Position numbers and translations under genes: made by a program. The notes below the pieces were generated by a model. The model was not told where the DNA came from. It ran no database searches and saw only the letters and a program-made list of their open reading frames with translations. A stretch of 32,595 nucleotides of DNA from an uncultured Pelagibacteraceae bacterium (lineage in GTDB: Bacteria > Pseudomonadota > Alphaproteobacteria > Pelagibacterales > Pelagibacteraceae): NCBI GenBank assembly GCA_902568235.1, contig CACFPS010000009.1:1-32595 (forward strand), read 5' to 3'. Below are positions 1-7,023 of the stretch, in pieces (position 1 is the stretch's first letter; each line of letters starts with the position of its first letter).

Positions 1-1252
1 AAATTAATAATTTAGCTTTTTCAATTTGTTTGTTTGCTGAGTTTAAGCTTTCTATATTTTTTTCTATATTTTCTGAAGCAAGAATTTCAAGTAAATGATC
101 CATTCTATCTTGTTCTCCTTTTAATCTTGATCTAGCATCCACCAAATCTTGATTCGATAAATTTTCAGTCTCGAGGTATTTTGAGTCCGTTTCTATTAAT
201 TCATTTTTTTCCTCACTCAGTCTTTTTTCATTAGAATTTGCATCAATTACGATACTTTTTTCTCTATCTATGTCTTCGTTGATTACTTTAAGAGAATATT
301 TAATAGATTCTATTTCTTCGCTTATTCTCTCACTTTCTTCGTCTAAGCTCTTAAGTTCTAAATTTAGCCTTTGTATTTTTGATAGATTTTCAATATTTTT
401 TTCTCTTATTGGAGTAACTTTACTTACTTCTGTTTTAATTTGCTTTTCAATTTCATTTAATTTTTCATTAAATAATTTAACTTGTTCATCTGCCTCAGAA
501 TTAATTTCATTTTCTAGTTTAATATCAAGATCTATCTCTCTTAATTTAAGATAGTATAATCCTGCCTCAACCTTTTTAATTTCTTCAGATATAGACTTGT
601 ATTTTACTGCCTCCTCTGCTTGTTTTTGCAAATTTACTAATTGTTTTTCTTGTTGTCTTCTTAATTCATCTGCTCTTTTTAAATTATTTTCTGCAGCACC
701 GAGTCTTAACTCAGCCTCATGTCTTCTTGCATGTAAACCTGCTATTCCTGCGGCCTCTTCCAAAATTGTTCTTCTGTCAGCAGGTTTTGCTGTGACAAGT
801 GCACCAATTCTTCCTTGACTAATCAATGATGGAGAATGTGCTCCAGTTGATAGATCTGCAAAAAACATTTGTGCGTCTTTTGCTCTTACTTCTTTGTTGT
901 TGATATAAAATTTCGAACCTTTATCTTTTTCAATTTTTCTTCTGATTTCTATTTGATCCAGTTCATTATATTGAATAGGACCTTCTTTATTTTCATTTGT
1001 TAGACTAATTATAACTTCTGCAATATTTTTTGATGGTTTATTTGAAGTACCTGAGAAAATAACATCTTCCATTCCAGATCCCCTCATACTTTTCGCTGAA
1101 GTTTCTCCCATGCACCACCTTAAAGATTCTACTATATTTGATTTTCCACAACCATTTGGACCAACAATACCTGTTAGGCCTTCCTCAATAAGGAAGTTGG
1201 CCTTTTCAGCAAATGACTTAAATCCATTTAACTGGATTTTTTTAAACTCCAT
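1..1252 (-). CDS. smc: Chromosome segregation protein SMC (N-terminal part)
   Basis: This is the N-terminal 417 codons of the SMC ATPase of the condensin-like complex that compacts and separates chromosomes; the rest runs off the left edge of the window. Reading from the ATG at 1252, the protein opens MEFKKIQLNGFKSFAEK, the usual SMC start, followed by a Walker A box GPNGCGKS at residues 31-38 and the head-domain segment ISQGRIG. After about residue 170 it becomes a long Glu/Lys/Leu-rich coiled coil, and the frame stays open to base 1. It lies 8 bases downstream of the DsbA-like gene and is probably co-transcribed with it and dciA. This dciA-dsbA-smc order next to mutY is typical of alphaproteobacteria. 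The identification is secure; the hinge and C-terminal head are outside the window. Confidence 0.95.
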   Translation of the reverse strand, partial: MEFKKIQLNGFKSFAEKANFLIEEGLTGIVGPNGCGKSNIVESLRWCMGETSAKSMRGSGMEDVIFSGTSNKPSKNIAEVIISLTNENKEGPIQYNELDQIEIRRKIEKDKGSKFYINNKEVRAKDAQMFFADLSTGAHSPSLISQGRIGALVTAKPADRRTILEEAAGIAGLHARRHEAELRLGAAENNLKRADELRRQQEKQLVNLQKQAEEAVKYKSISEEIKKVEAGLYYLKLREIDLDIKLENEINSEADEQVKLFNEKLNEIEKQIKTEVSKVTPIREKNIENLSKIQRLNLELKSLDEESERISEEIESIKYSLKVINEDIDREKSIVIDANSNEKRLSEEKNELIETDSKYLETENLSNQDLVDARSRLKGEQDRMDHLLEILASENIEKNIESLNSANKQIEKAKLLI

Positions 1253-1260
1253 TCATTTAC

Positions 1261-1839
1261 TTATATCAGTTTTTCTAAATATTTTTTTAATTTTTTGTAG
1301 TTTGTGGGATTTTCAAACGTTTCACCATTAATAATTAATGTAGGTGTTGCCTCTATTTTAAACTTTTTTGCACCGTTGATTCGGTCTTCTAAAATATAAT
1401 CTTCTATTTTCTTATCGTTTATGCACTTTTCAAAATTGAGACTAAAACTAGAGTCCTTTAGTACTTTTTCTAAATTTTTATTAAGATCATCAATTGTGCT
1501 TCCCTTAATCCATTTATCTTGATTCAAATATAAGTAATGAAGAACTTCAGAATTTCCATCATTTTTACAATGAGCAATTTTGGATGCATTAAATGCTGCC
1601 AAATCTAATGGAAAACTTCTAAATTCTATCGAGGCAAGCCCCTTGTCTAAAAAATCTTCCTTAAGACTAGGATATACATTTTTATGAAAGTTTGCACAGT
1701 GACTACAGGTTAGAGATTCGAATACAATGAGTTTAACTTTTGCATATGTATTCCCTTCCATTATTGGTTTAATTTCAGCGTTAGAAATCGTAGTTCCAAC
1801 GGAAAATATAAAAAATAAACTTAATAATATTTTTTTCAT
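1261..1839 (-). CDS. DsbA-like thiol:disulfide oxidoreductase, exported
   Basis: This 192-residue protein has an N-terminal signal peptide (Lys-Lys, a hydrophobic stretch to about residue 15, cleavage probably after the Ala at 21). It then has a thioredoxin-fold domain with the redox motif CSHC at residues 45-48 in the context ESLTCSHCANFH. The cis-Pro loop reads EATPTLIING near the C-terminus. DsbA-family proteins form or reshuffle disulfides in periplasmic proteins. Two further cysteines (HCKN and EKCI) lie in the helical insertion. The start codon overlaps the dciA stop by four bases (ATGA), suggesting translational coupling, and smc follows after 8 bases. The subfamily (DsbA oxidase against a DsbG/ScsC-like isomerase) cannot be settled here, so I leave the gene symbol empty. 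Confidence 0.88.
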   Translation of the reverse strand: MKKILLSLFFIFSVGTTISNAEIKPIMEGNTYAKVKLIVFESLTCSHCANFHKNVYPSLKEDFLDKGLASIEFRSFPLDLAAFNASKIAHCKNDGNSEVLHYLYLNQDKWIKGSTIDDLNKNLEKVLKDSSFSLNFEKCINDKKIEDYILEDRINGAKKFKIEATPTLIINGETFENPTNYKKLKKYLEKLI

Positions 1840-2318
1840 TTTTGTTTAAATAATTTACTTAATTCGATTAGCGAATTTTTAATCTTGTCATTTCTAATAT
1901 TTCTTATCTTGTTAATATGTTTGTTTTTTGTCGCATCCAGAGAGTTTTTGTCTTTTAACTTTTCATGCTGCCCATCAAAAGTATTTAACATTATAATATC
2001 AATAGCTTGATAGCCAAAAAAAGTATTTATTTTTTTAATTATATCTTTTTTTGAATATTCTAGATCAACTTCGCTACCTCTTTTAACCATAATGTTCAAA
2101 CAACTTCCTTTAATTTTATTTGAACCTTTGAAAGATTTTGGATAGCAAACTTTAAATAAATCTTTTCCAACCAAATATTTCCAATTATCTAAGGTCTCAC
2201 TATAAATCTTGCCTTTTTTATTAAGTATTCTTTTAGCTTCTGTGGGTAAAGTATCTTTAAAAGATCTTAAACCTTGAATGGTTTTGTATCTCTGCTTACT
2301 ATTATATTTGAGACTCAT
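1836..2318 (-). CDS. dciA: DciA-like replicative helicase loader (DUF721)
   Basis: This 160-residue basic protein matches the DUF721/DciA family, whose characterised members interact with the replicative helicase DnaB and help load it. The recognisable core runs from about residue 35 to 115: a segment around DNWKYLVGKDL, then CLNIMVKRGSEVDLEYSK, then INTFFGYQAIDIIMLN. The C-terminal 45 residues are Lys/Asn-rich and look disordered. The ATG at 2318 is base-to-base adjacent to the divergent mutY ATG at 2319, so no spacer is left for a promoter outside coding DNA. Its stop overlaps the dsbA start (ATGA). The family is assigned from the conserved core and from the mutY-dciA-dsbA-smc neighbourhood; loader function is inferred from the family. 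Confidence 0.8.
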   Translation of the reverse strand: MSLKYNSKQRYKTIQGLRSFKDTLPTEAKRILNKKGKIYSETLDNWKYLVGKDLFKVCYPKSFKGSNKIKGSCLNIMVKRGSEVDLEYSKKDIIKKINTFFGYQAIDIIMLNTFDGQHEKLKDKNSLDATKNKHINKIRNIRNDKIKNSLIELSKLFKQK

Positions 2319-3308
2319 ATGAATAGGGAAAACATATCAAAAAAAATTCTACATTGGTATGATAATAATAAAAGGTTTTTACCATGGAGAAAAAAAGTTT
2401 CCAAAAAGCAGAAAGAATATTTTACTTTAGTAAGTGAGTTTATGCTTCAGCAAACTCAGGTTAAAACTGTAATACCCTATTTTATTAATTTTATAGATAA
2501 AATCCCAAATCTAAATAGTTTAGCTAAAGTAAATGATAATTTATTGATGAAATGTTGGGAAGGGTTAGGCTATTATTCAAGAGCAAGAAACTTAAAAAAA
2601 ACAGCTGTTGATATTTTAAAATATTATAACGGCAAATTGCCCAACACAATTGATAAACTTAAATCATTGCCTGGAATAGGCGATTATACTTCGAGGGCAA
2701 TAATGGCAATTGCTTTTAACAAAAAAATTATTCCATTAGATGGAAATGTTGAAAGAATATTGAAGAGAGTTTTTTATTTAAAAAAAGAAAATGAAATAAC
2801 AAAAGAGTATTTAAATATTAAAAAAAATTTTTTTGGACAGTCAAATAGATCTAGCGATTATGCCCAGGCCATTATGGAAATTGGAGCTTTAGTGTGTAAG
2901 CCTATTAGCCCCTTATGTTTGCAATGTCCTATATCAAAAAAATGTATTTCCTTTAGAAAGAAAGATTTTGAAATTAAAACAAAAAACAAATTTAACAAAA
3001 TCAAATATTTTGAAGCAAAAATTTATAAAAAAAATAATAAATATTTATTAATAAAAAATGACAAATTCAATTTTTTGAAGAACATGCCAATTTTTCCTAT
3101 GGAAGAAGTTAACGAAAAAAAATATAAATTTTCAAATAATAAAAAAATTAATATTAAGTTATCCAATATGGATATGAAAATAATTTTGAATAAGATTAAT
3201 AAAATACCAAATTTAACAAATAAAATTTTATTAGAAAAAAATAATTCTAAATCAAAAATTTTACCTTCTTTTACAAAAAAAATATTTAGTTCAATCCACA
3301 AAATTTAA
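2319..3308 (+). CDS. mutY: A/G-specific adenine DNA glycosylase MutY
   Basis: MutY removes adenine mispaired with 8-oxoguanine in base-excision repair. From ATG 2319 the product is 329 residues and begins MNRENISKKILHWYDNN, like other MutY proteins. Catalytic features are visible: Glu40 in SEFMLQQT, a helix-hairpin-helix LPGIGDYTSRA at about 117-127, Asp141 in LDGNV, and the four [4Fe-4S] cysteines at 193, 200, 203 and 209 with spacing C-X6-C-X2-C-X5-C. The C-terminal NUDIX-like recognition domain is present but short and low in complexity. In-frame codons continue upstream to 2274 inside dciA, but the ATG at 2319 fits the family start. The stop overlaps the next ATG by one base (TAATG). Confidence 0.95.
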   Translation: MNRENISKKILHWYDNNKRFLPWRKKVSKKQKEYFTLVSEFMLQQTQVKTVIPYFINFIDKIPNLNSLAKVNDNLLMKCWEGLGYYSRARNLKKTAVDILKYYNGKLPNTIDKLKSLPGIGDYTSRAIMAIAFNKKIIPLDGNVERILKRVFYLKKENEITKEYLNIKKNFFGQSNRSSDYAQAIMEIGALVCKPISPLCLQCPISKKCISFRKKDFEIKTKNKFNKIKYFEAKIYKKNNKYLLIKNDKFNFLKNMPIFPMEEVNEKKYKFSNNKKINIKLSNMDMKIILNKINKIPNLTNKILLEKNNSKSKILPSFTKKIFSSIHKI

Positions 3309-4441
3309 TGAAAAAAATAGCAATTATTGGAGCAGGTATTTCAGGATTATATTTTGCCAATTTGCTAGAAATGGACTCAGACTTTGATTATAAAATTTAT
3401 GAAAAACGACCAACGCTTAATTTAGATGAAAGTTATGGAATACAACTTTCAGTTAATAGTATCAAATTGTTAAATAAAATTGGTTTTAAAGACTTAAAAG
3501 CTCACGATGTGTCGTTTCCTAATAAAGTAAATTTTATAGATGCAAAAAATAATAATAAAATTTGTGATATTGATATTACCAGATTCAATGAAGAAAGTAA
3601 TCGTTATACAACTTTAAAAAGATCTACATTAATAAAATTTTTTTTGAATAAAGTTCCAGATAGCAAAATTAATTATAATATTGAGTTAAAAGATGTTGAA
3701 TATGGTGAAAAACTAAAAGTTAATTTTTCTAATAATTTAAATGAGAATTTTGATTATATTATTGTGTCCGATGGCGTTTTTTCTAACACAAGATCAATTA
3801 TTGCAGGCAAAGACACAAATCCTAAGTTTCTTAAATCAGTAGCCTTAAGAGGAAATATCAAAACCCATAATAATTCAGATATTTCGATCTTTATGGGTCC
3901 AAATTTTCACTTTGTAATTTATCCCGTTAATAAGAATAAAGAATATAATTTTGTATCTATCATTAAAAAAAATTTATCAAAAAAACAAGCAGAAGATGAA
4001 AAATTATTCAAAAATAATGATTTTTTACAATCTCTTATCAGTCAAATTAATCAAAATGCTTTTATAAATTTAAATGATAATTTAGAAAACATTAAAGCTT
4101 TTCCAATTTATGTAAGCAAAAAATTAGAGATTATTAAAAGAAAAAATGTATTTTTTGTTGGAGATGCTTTATTTTCTTTTCCACCTTCGTTTGCACAGGG
4201 TGCTTCGCAGTCAATCGAAACATCAAATGATTTATTTGCAGATATTAAGAATGAAAGTGACAAATATTATAGAGAAAGAATAATTAAAATTAAATCTGTT
4301 AACTGTAGATCAAAATTAAATCATTTAGCATTTAATCTAAAAAATCCATTCTTTGCCTTTGTGAGAAATATTTCTTTGAAATATTTGACTAAAAATGAAA
4401 GATTTTTAAAAAGTTATTTGGAAAAAATTTATAGAAATTAA
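3308..4441 (+). CDS. FAD-dependent monooxygenase (UbiH/salicylate hydroxylase-like)
   Basis: This 377-residue flavoprotein belongs to the group A aromatic hydroxylase superfamily. The N-terminus MKKIAIIGAGISGLYFANLL carries the GxGxxG dinucleotide fold. A central DG motif lies in YIIVSDGVFSNTR (about residues 150-162), and a second FAD motif reads NVFFVGDALFSFPPSFAQGASQSIE (about 280-304). Members hydroxylate aromatic or ubiquinone-precursor rings with NAD(P)H and O2. The sequence does not show which substrate is used: ubiquinone biosynthesis is plausible, but KMO- or salicylate-hydroxylase-like roles are equally possible. It is translationally coupled to mutY (TAATG). Its TAA stop shares four bases with the convergent ccrM stop. 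The superfamily is secure; substrate and gene name are not. Confidence 0.8.
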   Translation: MKKIAIIGAGISGLYFANLLEMDSDFDYKIYEKRPTLNLDESYGIQLSVNSIKLLNKIGFKDLKAHDVSFPNKVNFIDAKNNNKICDIDITRFNEESNRYTTLKRSTLIKFFLNKVPDSKINYNIELKDVEYGEKLKVNFSNNLNENFDYIIVSDGVFSNTRSIIAGKDTNPKFLKSVALRGNIKTHNNSDISIFMGPNFHFVIYPVNKNKEYNFVSIIKKNLSKKQAEDEKLFKNNDFLQSLISQINQNAFINLNDNLENIKAFPIYVSKKLEIIKRKNVFFVGDALFSFPPSFAQGASQSIETSNDLFADIKNESDKYYRERIIKIKSVNCRSKLNHLAFNLKNPFFAFVRNISLKYLTKNERFLKSYLEKIYRN

Positions 4442-5511
4442 TATGAAGTTCTCAATCTTTGTCTAAGTTCATCAATAGGCCTTAATGAGTTGCCAGACTG
4501 ATAATGCCAAAAAGTCCAACCATTGCAACTTTCAGCACCAATAATTTTTGCTGCAACTTTGTGAATTGATCCTTCAGATTGTTGATATTTTATACTTCCA
4601 TCAACTAAAATTTTTGCATTAATCTTTTTCTTTTGATCGTATATCTCAGTTCCAGGTTTTATTACACCCATTTCAACTAGCGATCCAAATGGTATTCTAG
4701 GTTTTGATCTATTATTTTGTAAAGTGTCTAATAATTCATTTTCAATTAATTTTGTATTTTTAACTCTTTTTTCAGCAGCTTCAAAATATTTTTTTTCTTT
4801 TTCAATTCCAAGATAATTTCTGCCTAATTTTTTTGATACAACGGCAGTAGTTCCAGAACCTAAAAAAGGGTCTAGAACAAAATCATTTTTATTAGATGAA
4901 GCTAATATAATTCTATGAAGTAATGCTTCAGGTTTTTGAGTAGAATGTACTTTTTTTCCATTATTTTTTAATCTTTCGTTACCATTGCAAATTGGCAAAT
5001 TCCAAGTAGATCTCATTTGAAGATCATCATTTAAGCATTTAAGTGATTGATAATTGAAAGTATATTTTGAATTTTCACTTTTAGATGCCCAAATAAGTGT
5101 TTCGTGGGCATTTGTAAACCTTGTTCCCCTAAAATTTGGCATTGGATTATTTTTATTCCAAATAACATCATTTAATATCCAAAATCCCATATCTTGAATT
5201 TTACTACCTACTCTAAATATATTGTGATAGCTTCCTATTACCCAAATTGTTCCATCTTTTTTTAAAACACGTTTGCATTCTAAAAGCCATCGTGATGTAA
5301 ATTCATCATAACTTTTAAAATCTTCAAATTTATCCCATTTGTCATTTACAGCATCTACTTTAGAAGTATCTGGTCGGCTTAATTCTTTTTTTAACTGTAA
5401 ATTGTAAGGAGGATCAGCAAAGATTAAATCAAAGCTTTCATTGGGAATGTTTTTTAATTCTTTTATACTATCTCCGTTAATAATTTTATTTTTTAATTTT
5501 GGATTAATCAT
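4438..5511 (-). CDS. ccrM: CcrM-type DNA adenine methyltransferase (GANTC)
   Basis: This is a beta-class N6-adenine methyltransferase of 357 residues, close to the length of the Caulobacter enzyme. The catalytic motif DPPYNLQL lies at residues 33-40, a target-recognition region follows, and then the AdoMet-binding motif DPFLGSGTT. The C-terminal 90 residues (FGSLVEMGVIKPGTEIYD and ESCNGWTFWHY) form the extra domain characteristic of CcrM. CcrM methylates GANTC late in the cell cycle of alphaproteobacteria. The reading frame continues upstream to a TTG at 5553, but the ATG at 5511 aligns with the family and lies just after a good promoter, so I use it. The gene converges on the flavoprotein gene with a shared TTAA. 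GANTC specificity is inferred from the family. Confidence 0.93.
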   Translation of the reverse strand: MINPKLKNKIINGDSIKELKNIPNESFDLIFADPPYNLQLKKELSRPDTSKVDAVNDKWDKFEDFKSYDEFTSRWLLECKRVLKKDGTIWVIGSYHNIFRVGSKIQDMGFWILNDVIWNKNNPMPNFRGTRFTNAHETLIWASKSENSKYTFNYQSLKCLNDDLQMRSTWNLPICNGNERLKNNGKKVHSTQKPEALLHRIILASSNKNDFVLDPFLGSGTTAVVSKKLGRNYLGIEKEKKYFEAAEKRVKNTKLIENELLDTLQNNRSKPRIPFGSLVEMGVIKPGTEIYDQKKKINAKILVDGSIKYQQSEGSIHKVAAKIIGAESCNGWTFWHYQSGNSLRPIDELRQRLRTSY

Positions 5512-5524
5512 TTTATAAAAAACA

Positions 5525-5553
5525 ATTAGACTCCAGCTATGAGTCCACGTCAA
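5525..5553 (-). promoter_or_regulatory. Probable ccrM promoter containing two GANTC sites
   Basis: On the minus strand, TTGACG (5553-5548) is followed after exactly 17 bases by TCTAAT (5530-5525). These are close to sigma-70 -35 and -10 consensus. Initiation about 7 bases further would give a leader of only about 7 bases before the ATG at 5511. GGACTC places a GANTC at 5541-5545 within the spacer, and GAGTC at 5529-5533 overlaps the first bases of the -10. A third GANTC lies upstream at 5601-5605. Promoter and sites are read directly; methylation-sensitive autoregulation, as described for Caulobacter ccrM, is inference. Confidence 0.55.
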
Positions 5554-5583
5554 CCTGTGATTGAATTAATTTCAGTCCTATTG

Positions 5584-6165
5584 TTATCTAATTTTTTTTG
5601 GACTCAATATATTGTGTATGGGCTTAAAGGTTTCTCTGTGAAATCTTGTTACGCCAAATTTTTTGATAGCTTCCATATGATCTTTGGTACCATATCCAGC
5701 ATTTTTTAACCAATTATATTTTTCAAAATTTTTTGATAAATTTGCAATCAGACGATCCCTTGAAACTTTTGCAATTATTGAAGCAGCAGAAATTTCAGAA
5801 ATTTTTTGATCTCCTTTTATTATAAATTTAAGTTTATAATTTTTAATTTTTGGAACTTTATTTCCATCAATTAAAACTAATGTAGGTTTTTTTTTTAATT
5901 TTATAATTGCCCTCTTCATGGCGAGCAAACTTGCATTTAAAATATTTATTTTTTCAATCTCCCTTAAGGAAGCAGAACCTATGGCCCAAACTGAATTTCT
6001 TTTAATATATTTTGCTAAAGCTTCTCTTTTATTTTTATTTAACTTTTTTGAATCTTTAAGTTCTTTTTTATTTATATTGCTTTTCAGAATAACTGCTGCA
6101 GCATAAACGGGTCCAATTAAACTGCCCCTACCAACTTCATCTACACCAGCAATAATCTTTTTCAT
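5584..6165 (-). CDS. rnhB: Ribonuclease HII
   Basis: RNase HII cuts RNA in RNA-DNA hybrids and starts removal of single ribonucleotides misincorporated into DNA. The 193-residue protein begins MKKIIAGVDEVGRG with the catalytic pair Asp9-Glu10, then has DSKKL at 38-42, Asp100 in LVLIDGNK, and the downstream segment ISAASIIAKVSRDR containing the last acidic site. Length is normal for the family. Its ATG overlaps by one base the TAA of a 44-codon ORF just upstream (TAATG), so the two are probably co-translated. ccrM lies downstream on the same strand with its own promoter in the 72-base gap. Confidence 0.95.
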   Translation of the reverse strand: MKKIIAGVDEVGRGSLIGPVYAAAVILKSNINKKELKDSKKLNKNKREALAKYIKRNSVWAIGSASLREIEKINILNASLLAMKRAIIKLKKKPTLVLIDGNKVPKIKNYKLKFIIKGDQKISEISAASIIAKVSRDRLIANLSKNFEKYNWLKNAGYGTKDHMEAIKKFGVTRFHRETFKPIHNILSPKKIR

Positions 6166-6299
6166 TAAATTAAGAAGAAATGGTAAACTAACAAACCGAT
6201 AATTAACCCTTTAATGAAAGTTAACCATAAAGCAACATAGTCTGTTATATTAAATTTTTTTTGCCACCATTTTATATATCTTTTATGTAATTCTATCAT
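6165..6299 (-). CDS. Small single-pass membrane protein, unrecognised (44 aa)
   Basis: A short ORF fills what would otherwise be a 143-base gap between udg and rnhB. From ATG 6299 it encodes 44 residues beginning MIELHKRYIKWWQKKFN and continuing ITDYVALWLTFIKGLIIG, then a hydrophobic LLVYHFFLI end and TAA. The composition is a basic, Trp-containing amphipathic N-terminus followed by one strongly hydrophobic segment of about 20 residues (roughly 22-44), as in small inner-membrane proteins. The stop overlaps the rnhB ATG (TAATG), the same coupling pattern used by mutY and its neighbour, which argues that it is translated. The start lies 9 bases downstream of the udg stop. I do not recognise a family and propose no function. 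Confidence 0.65.
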   Translation of the reverse strand: MIELHKRYIKWWQKKFNITDYVALWLTFIKGLIIGLLVYHFFLI

Positions 6300-6308
6300 T
6301 TTAACAAT

Positions 6309-7013
6309 TTATAAACTTAAATTTAATTGGTCAATTTTTTTTCTTATTTTTTTTAAATCTATCCATGAGTATTTCTTGTTTTCAGGTTGCCTTAATAGAT
6401 AAGCAGGATGAAAAGTTATAATGCAAAGGTAAGTTTTATTATTAATAATTATGTCTTTCCAATTCCCTCTTTCTTTTGTAATTTTTATATTTGAGCCAAA
6501 TAAAGACTCCATCGCAGTGCTGCCCATTAATATTAATATTTTAGGGTCAATTATTGAAATATGTTTTCTTAAAAATTCTGAATATCTTTTTACTTCAGTT
6601 GGTTCTGGTTTTCTGTTATTGGGAGGTCTATAGTTAACAACATTAGTAATATAAACTTGGTTTCTTTCGACATTTATTGCTTTCAACATTTTATTTAAAA
6701 GCATTCCAGCATCTCCAACAAATGGTTTTCCTATTTCATCTTCTTTGTGGCCCGGTCCCTCACCAACAATCATTACTTTGCTTTGATCATTTCCATCGCT
6801 AAAAACTATCTTATTTGAGCTATTTTTAAGTTCGCAATTTTCTATATTTTCAATTTCTTTCTTTAATTTAGATAGTAAAGTTGATTTATCTTCTAGTTTT
6901 GGTTTAGTTTTAAATCTATTAATTGGCTTGTCACTAAAAACATACTTAATATCCAGAGAATTCTTTGTGTTTGAGCTTACTATGTCATTTTGATTTTTGT
7001 CTTCTAAGGTCAT
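6309..7013 (-). CDS. Uracil-DNA glycosylase, family 4-like
   Basis: This 234-residue protein removes uracil from DNA if it behaves like its family. An N-terminal tail of about 60 residues is poorly conserved and Lys/Asn-rich. The core has MIVGEGPGHKEDEIGKPFVG (motif A, GEGPG at 84-88), the segment NVVNYRPPNNRKP, and a C-terminal FHPAYLLRQPENKK (His motif). Family 4 enzymes normally carry a [4Fe-4S] cluster held by four cysteines. Here only Cys60 remains near the first pair (ENCELKN), and the residue before RPPNNR is Tyr128 instead of Cys, so the cluster may be absent. The start lies 10 bases from the divergent TPR gene. I am confident of the superfamily, less so of the subclass. Confidence 0.82.
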   Translation of the reverse strand: MTLEDKNQNDIVSSNTKNSLDIKYVFSDKPINRFKTKPKLEDKSTLLSKLKKEIENIENCELKNSSNKIVFSDGNDQSKVMIVGEGPGHKEDEIGKPFVGDAGMLLNKMLKAINVERNQVYITNVVNYRPPNNRKPEPTEVKRYSEFLRKHISIIDPKILILMGSTAMESLFGSNIKITKERGNWKDIIINNKTYLCIITFHPAYLLRQPENKKYSWIDLKKIRKKIDQLNLSL

Positions 7014-7023
7014 AAAATATCTT

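Noticed and set aside
270..1331. Plus-strand ORFs of 73-94 codons near the left edge
   Set aside because: They are antisense to smc and the dsbA end, whose frames are continuous and carry clear motifs.
5512..5553. TTG-initiated 14-residue extension of CcrM
   Set aside because: The extension does not resemble the CcrM N-terminus and would cover the promoter; ATG 5511 fits the family.
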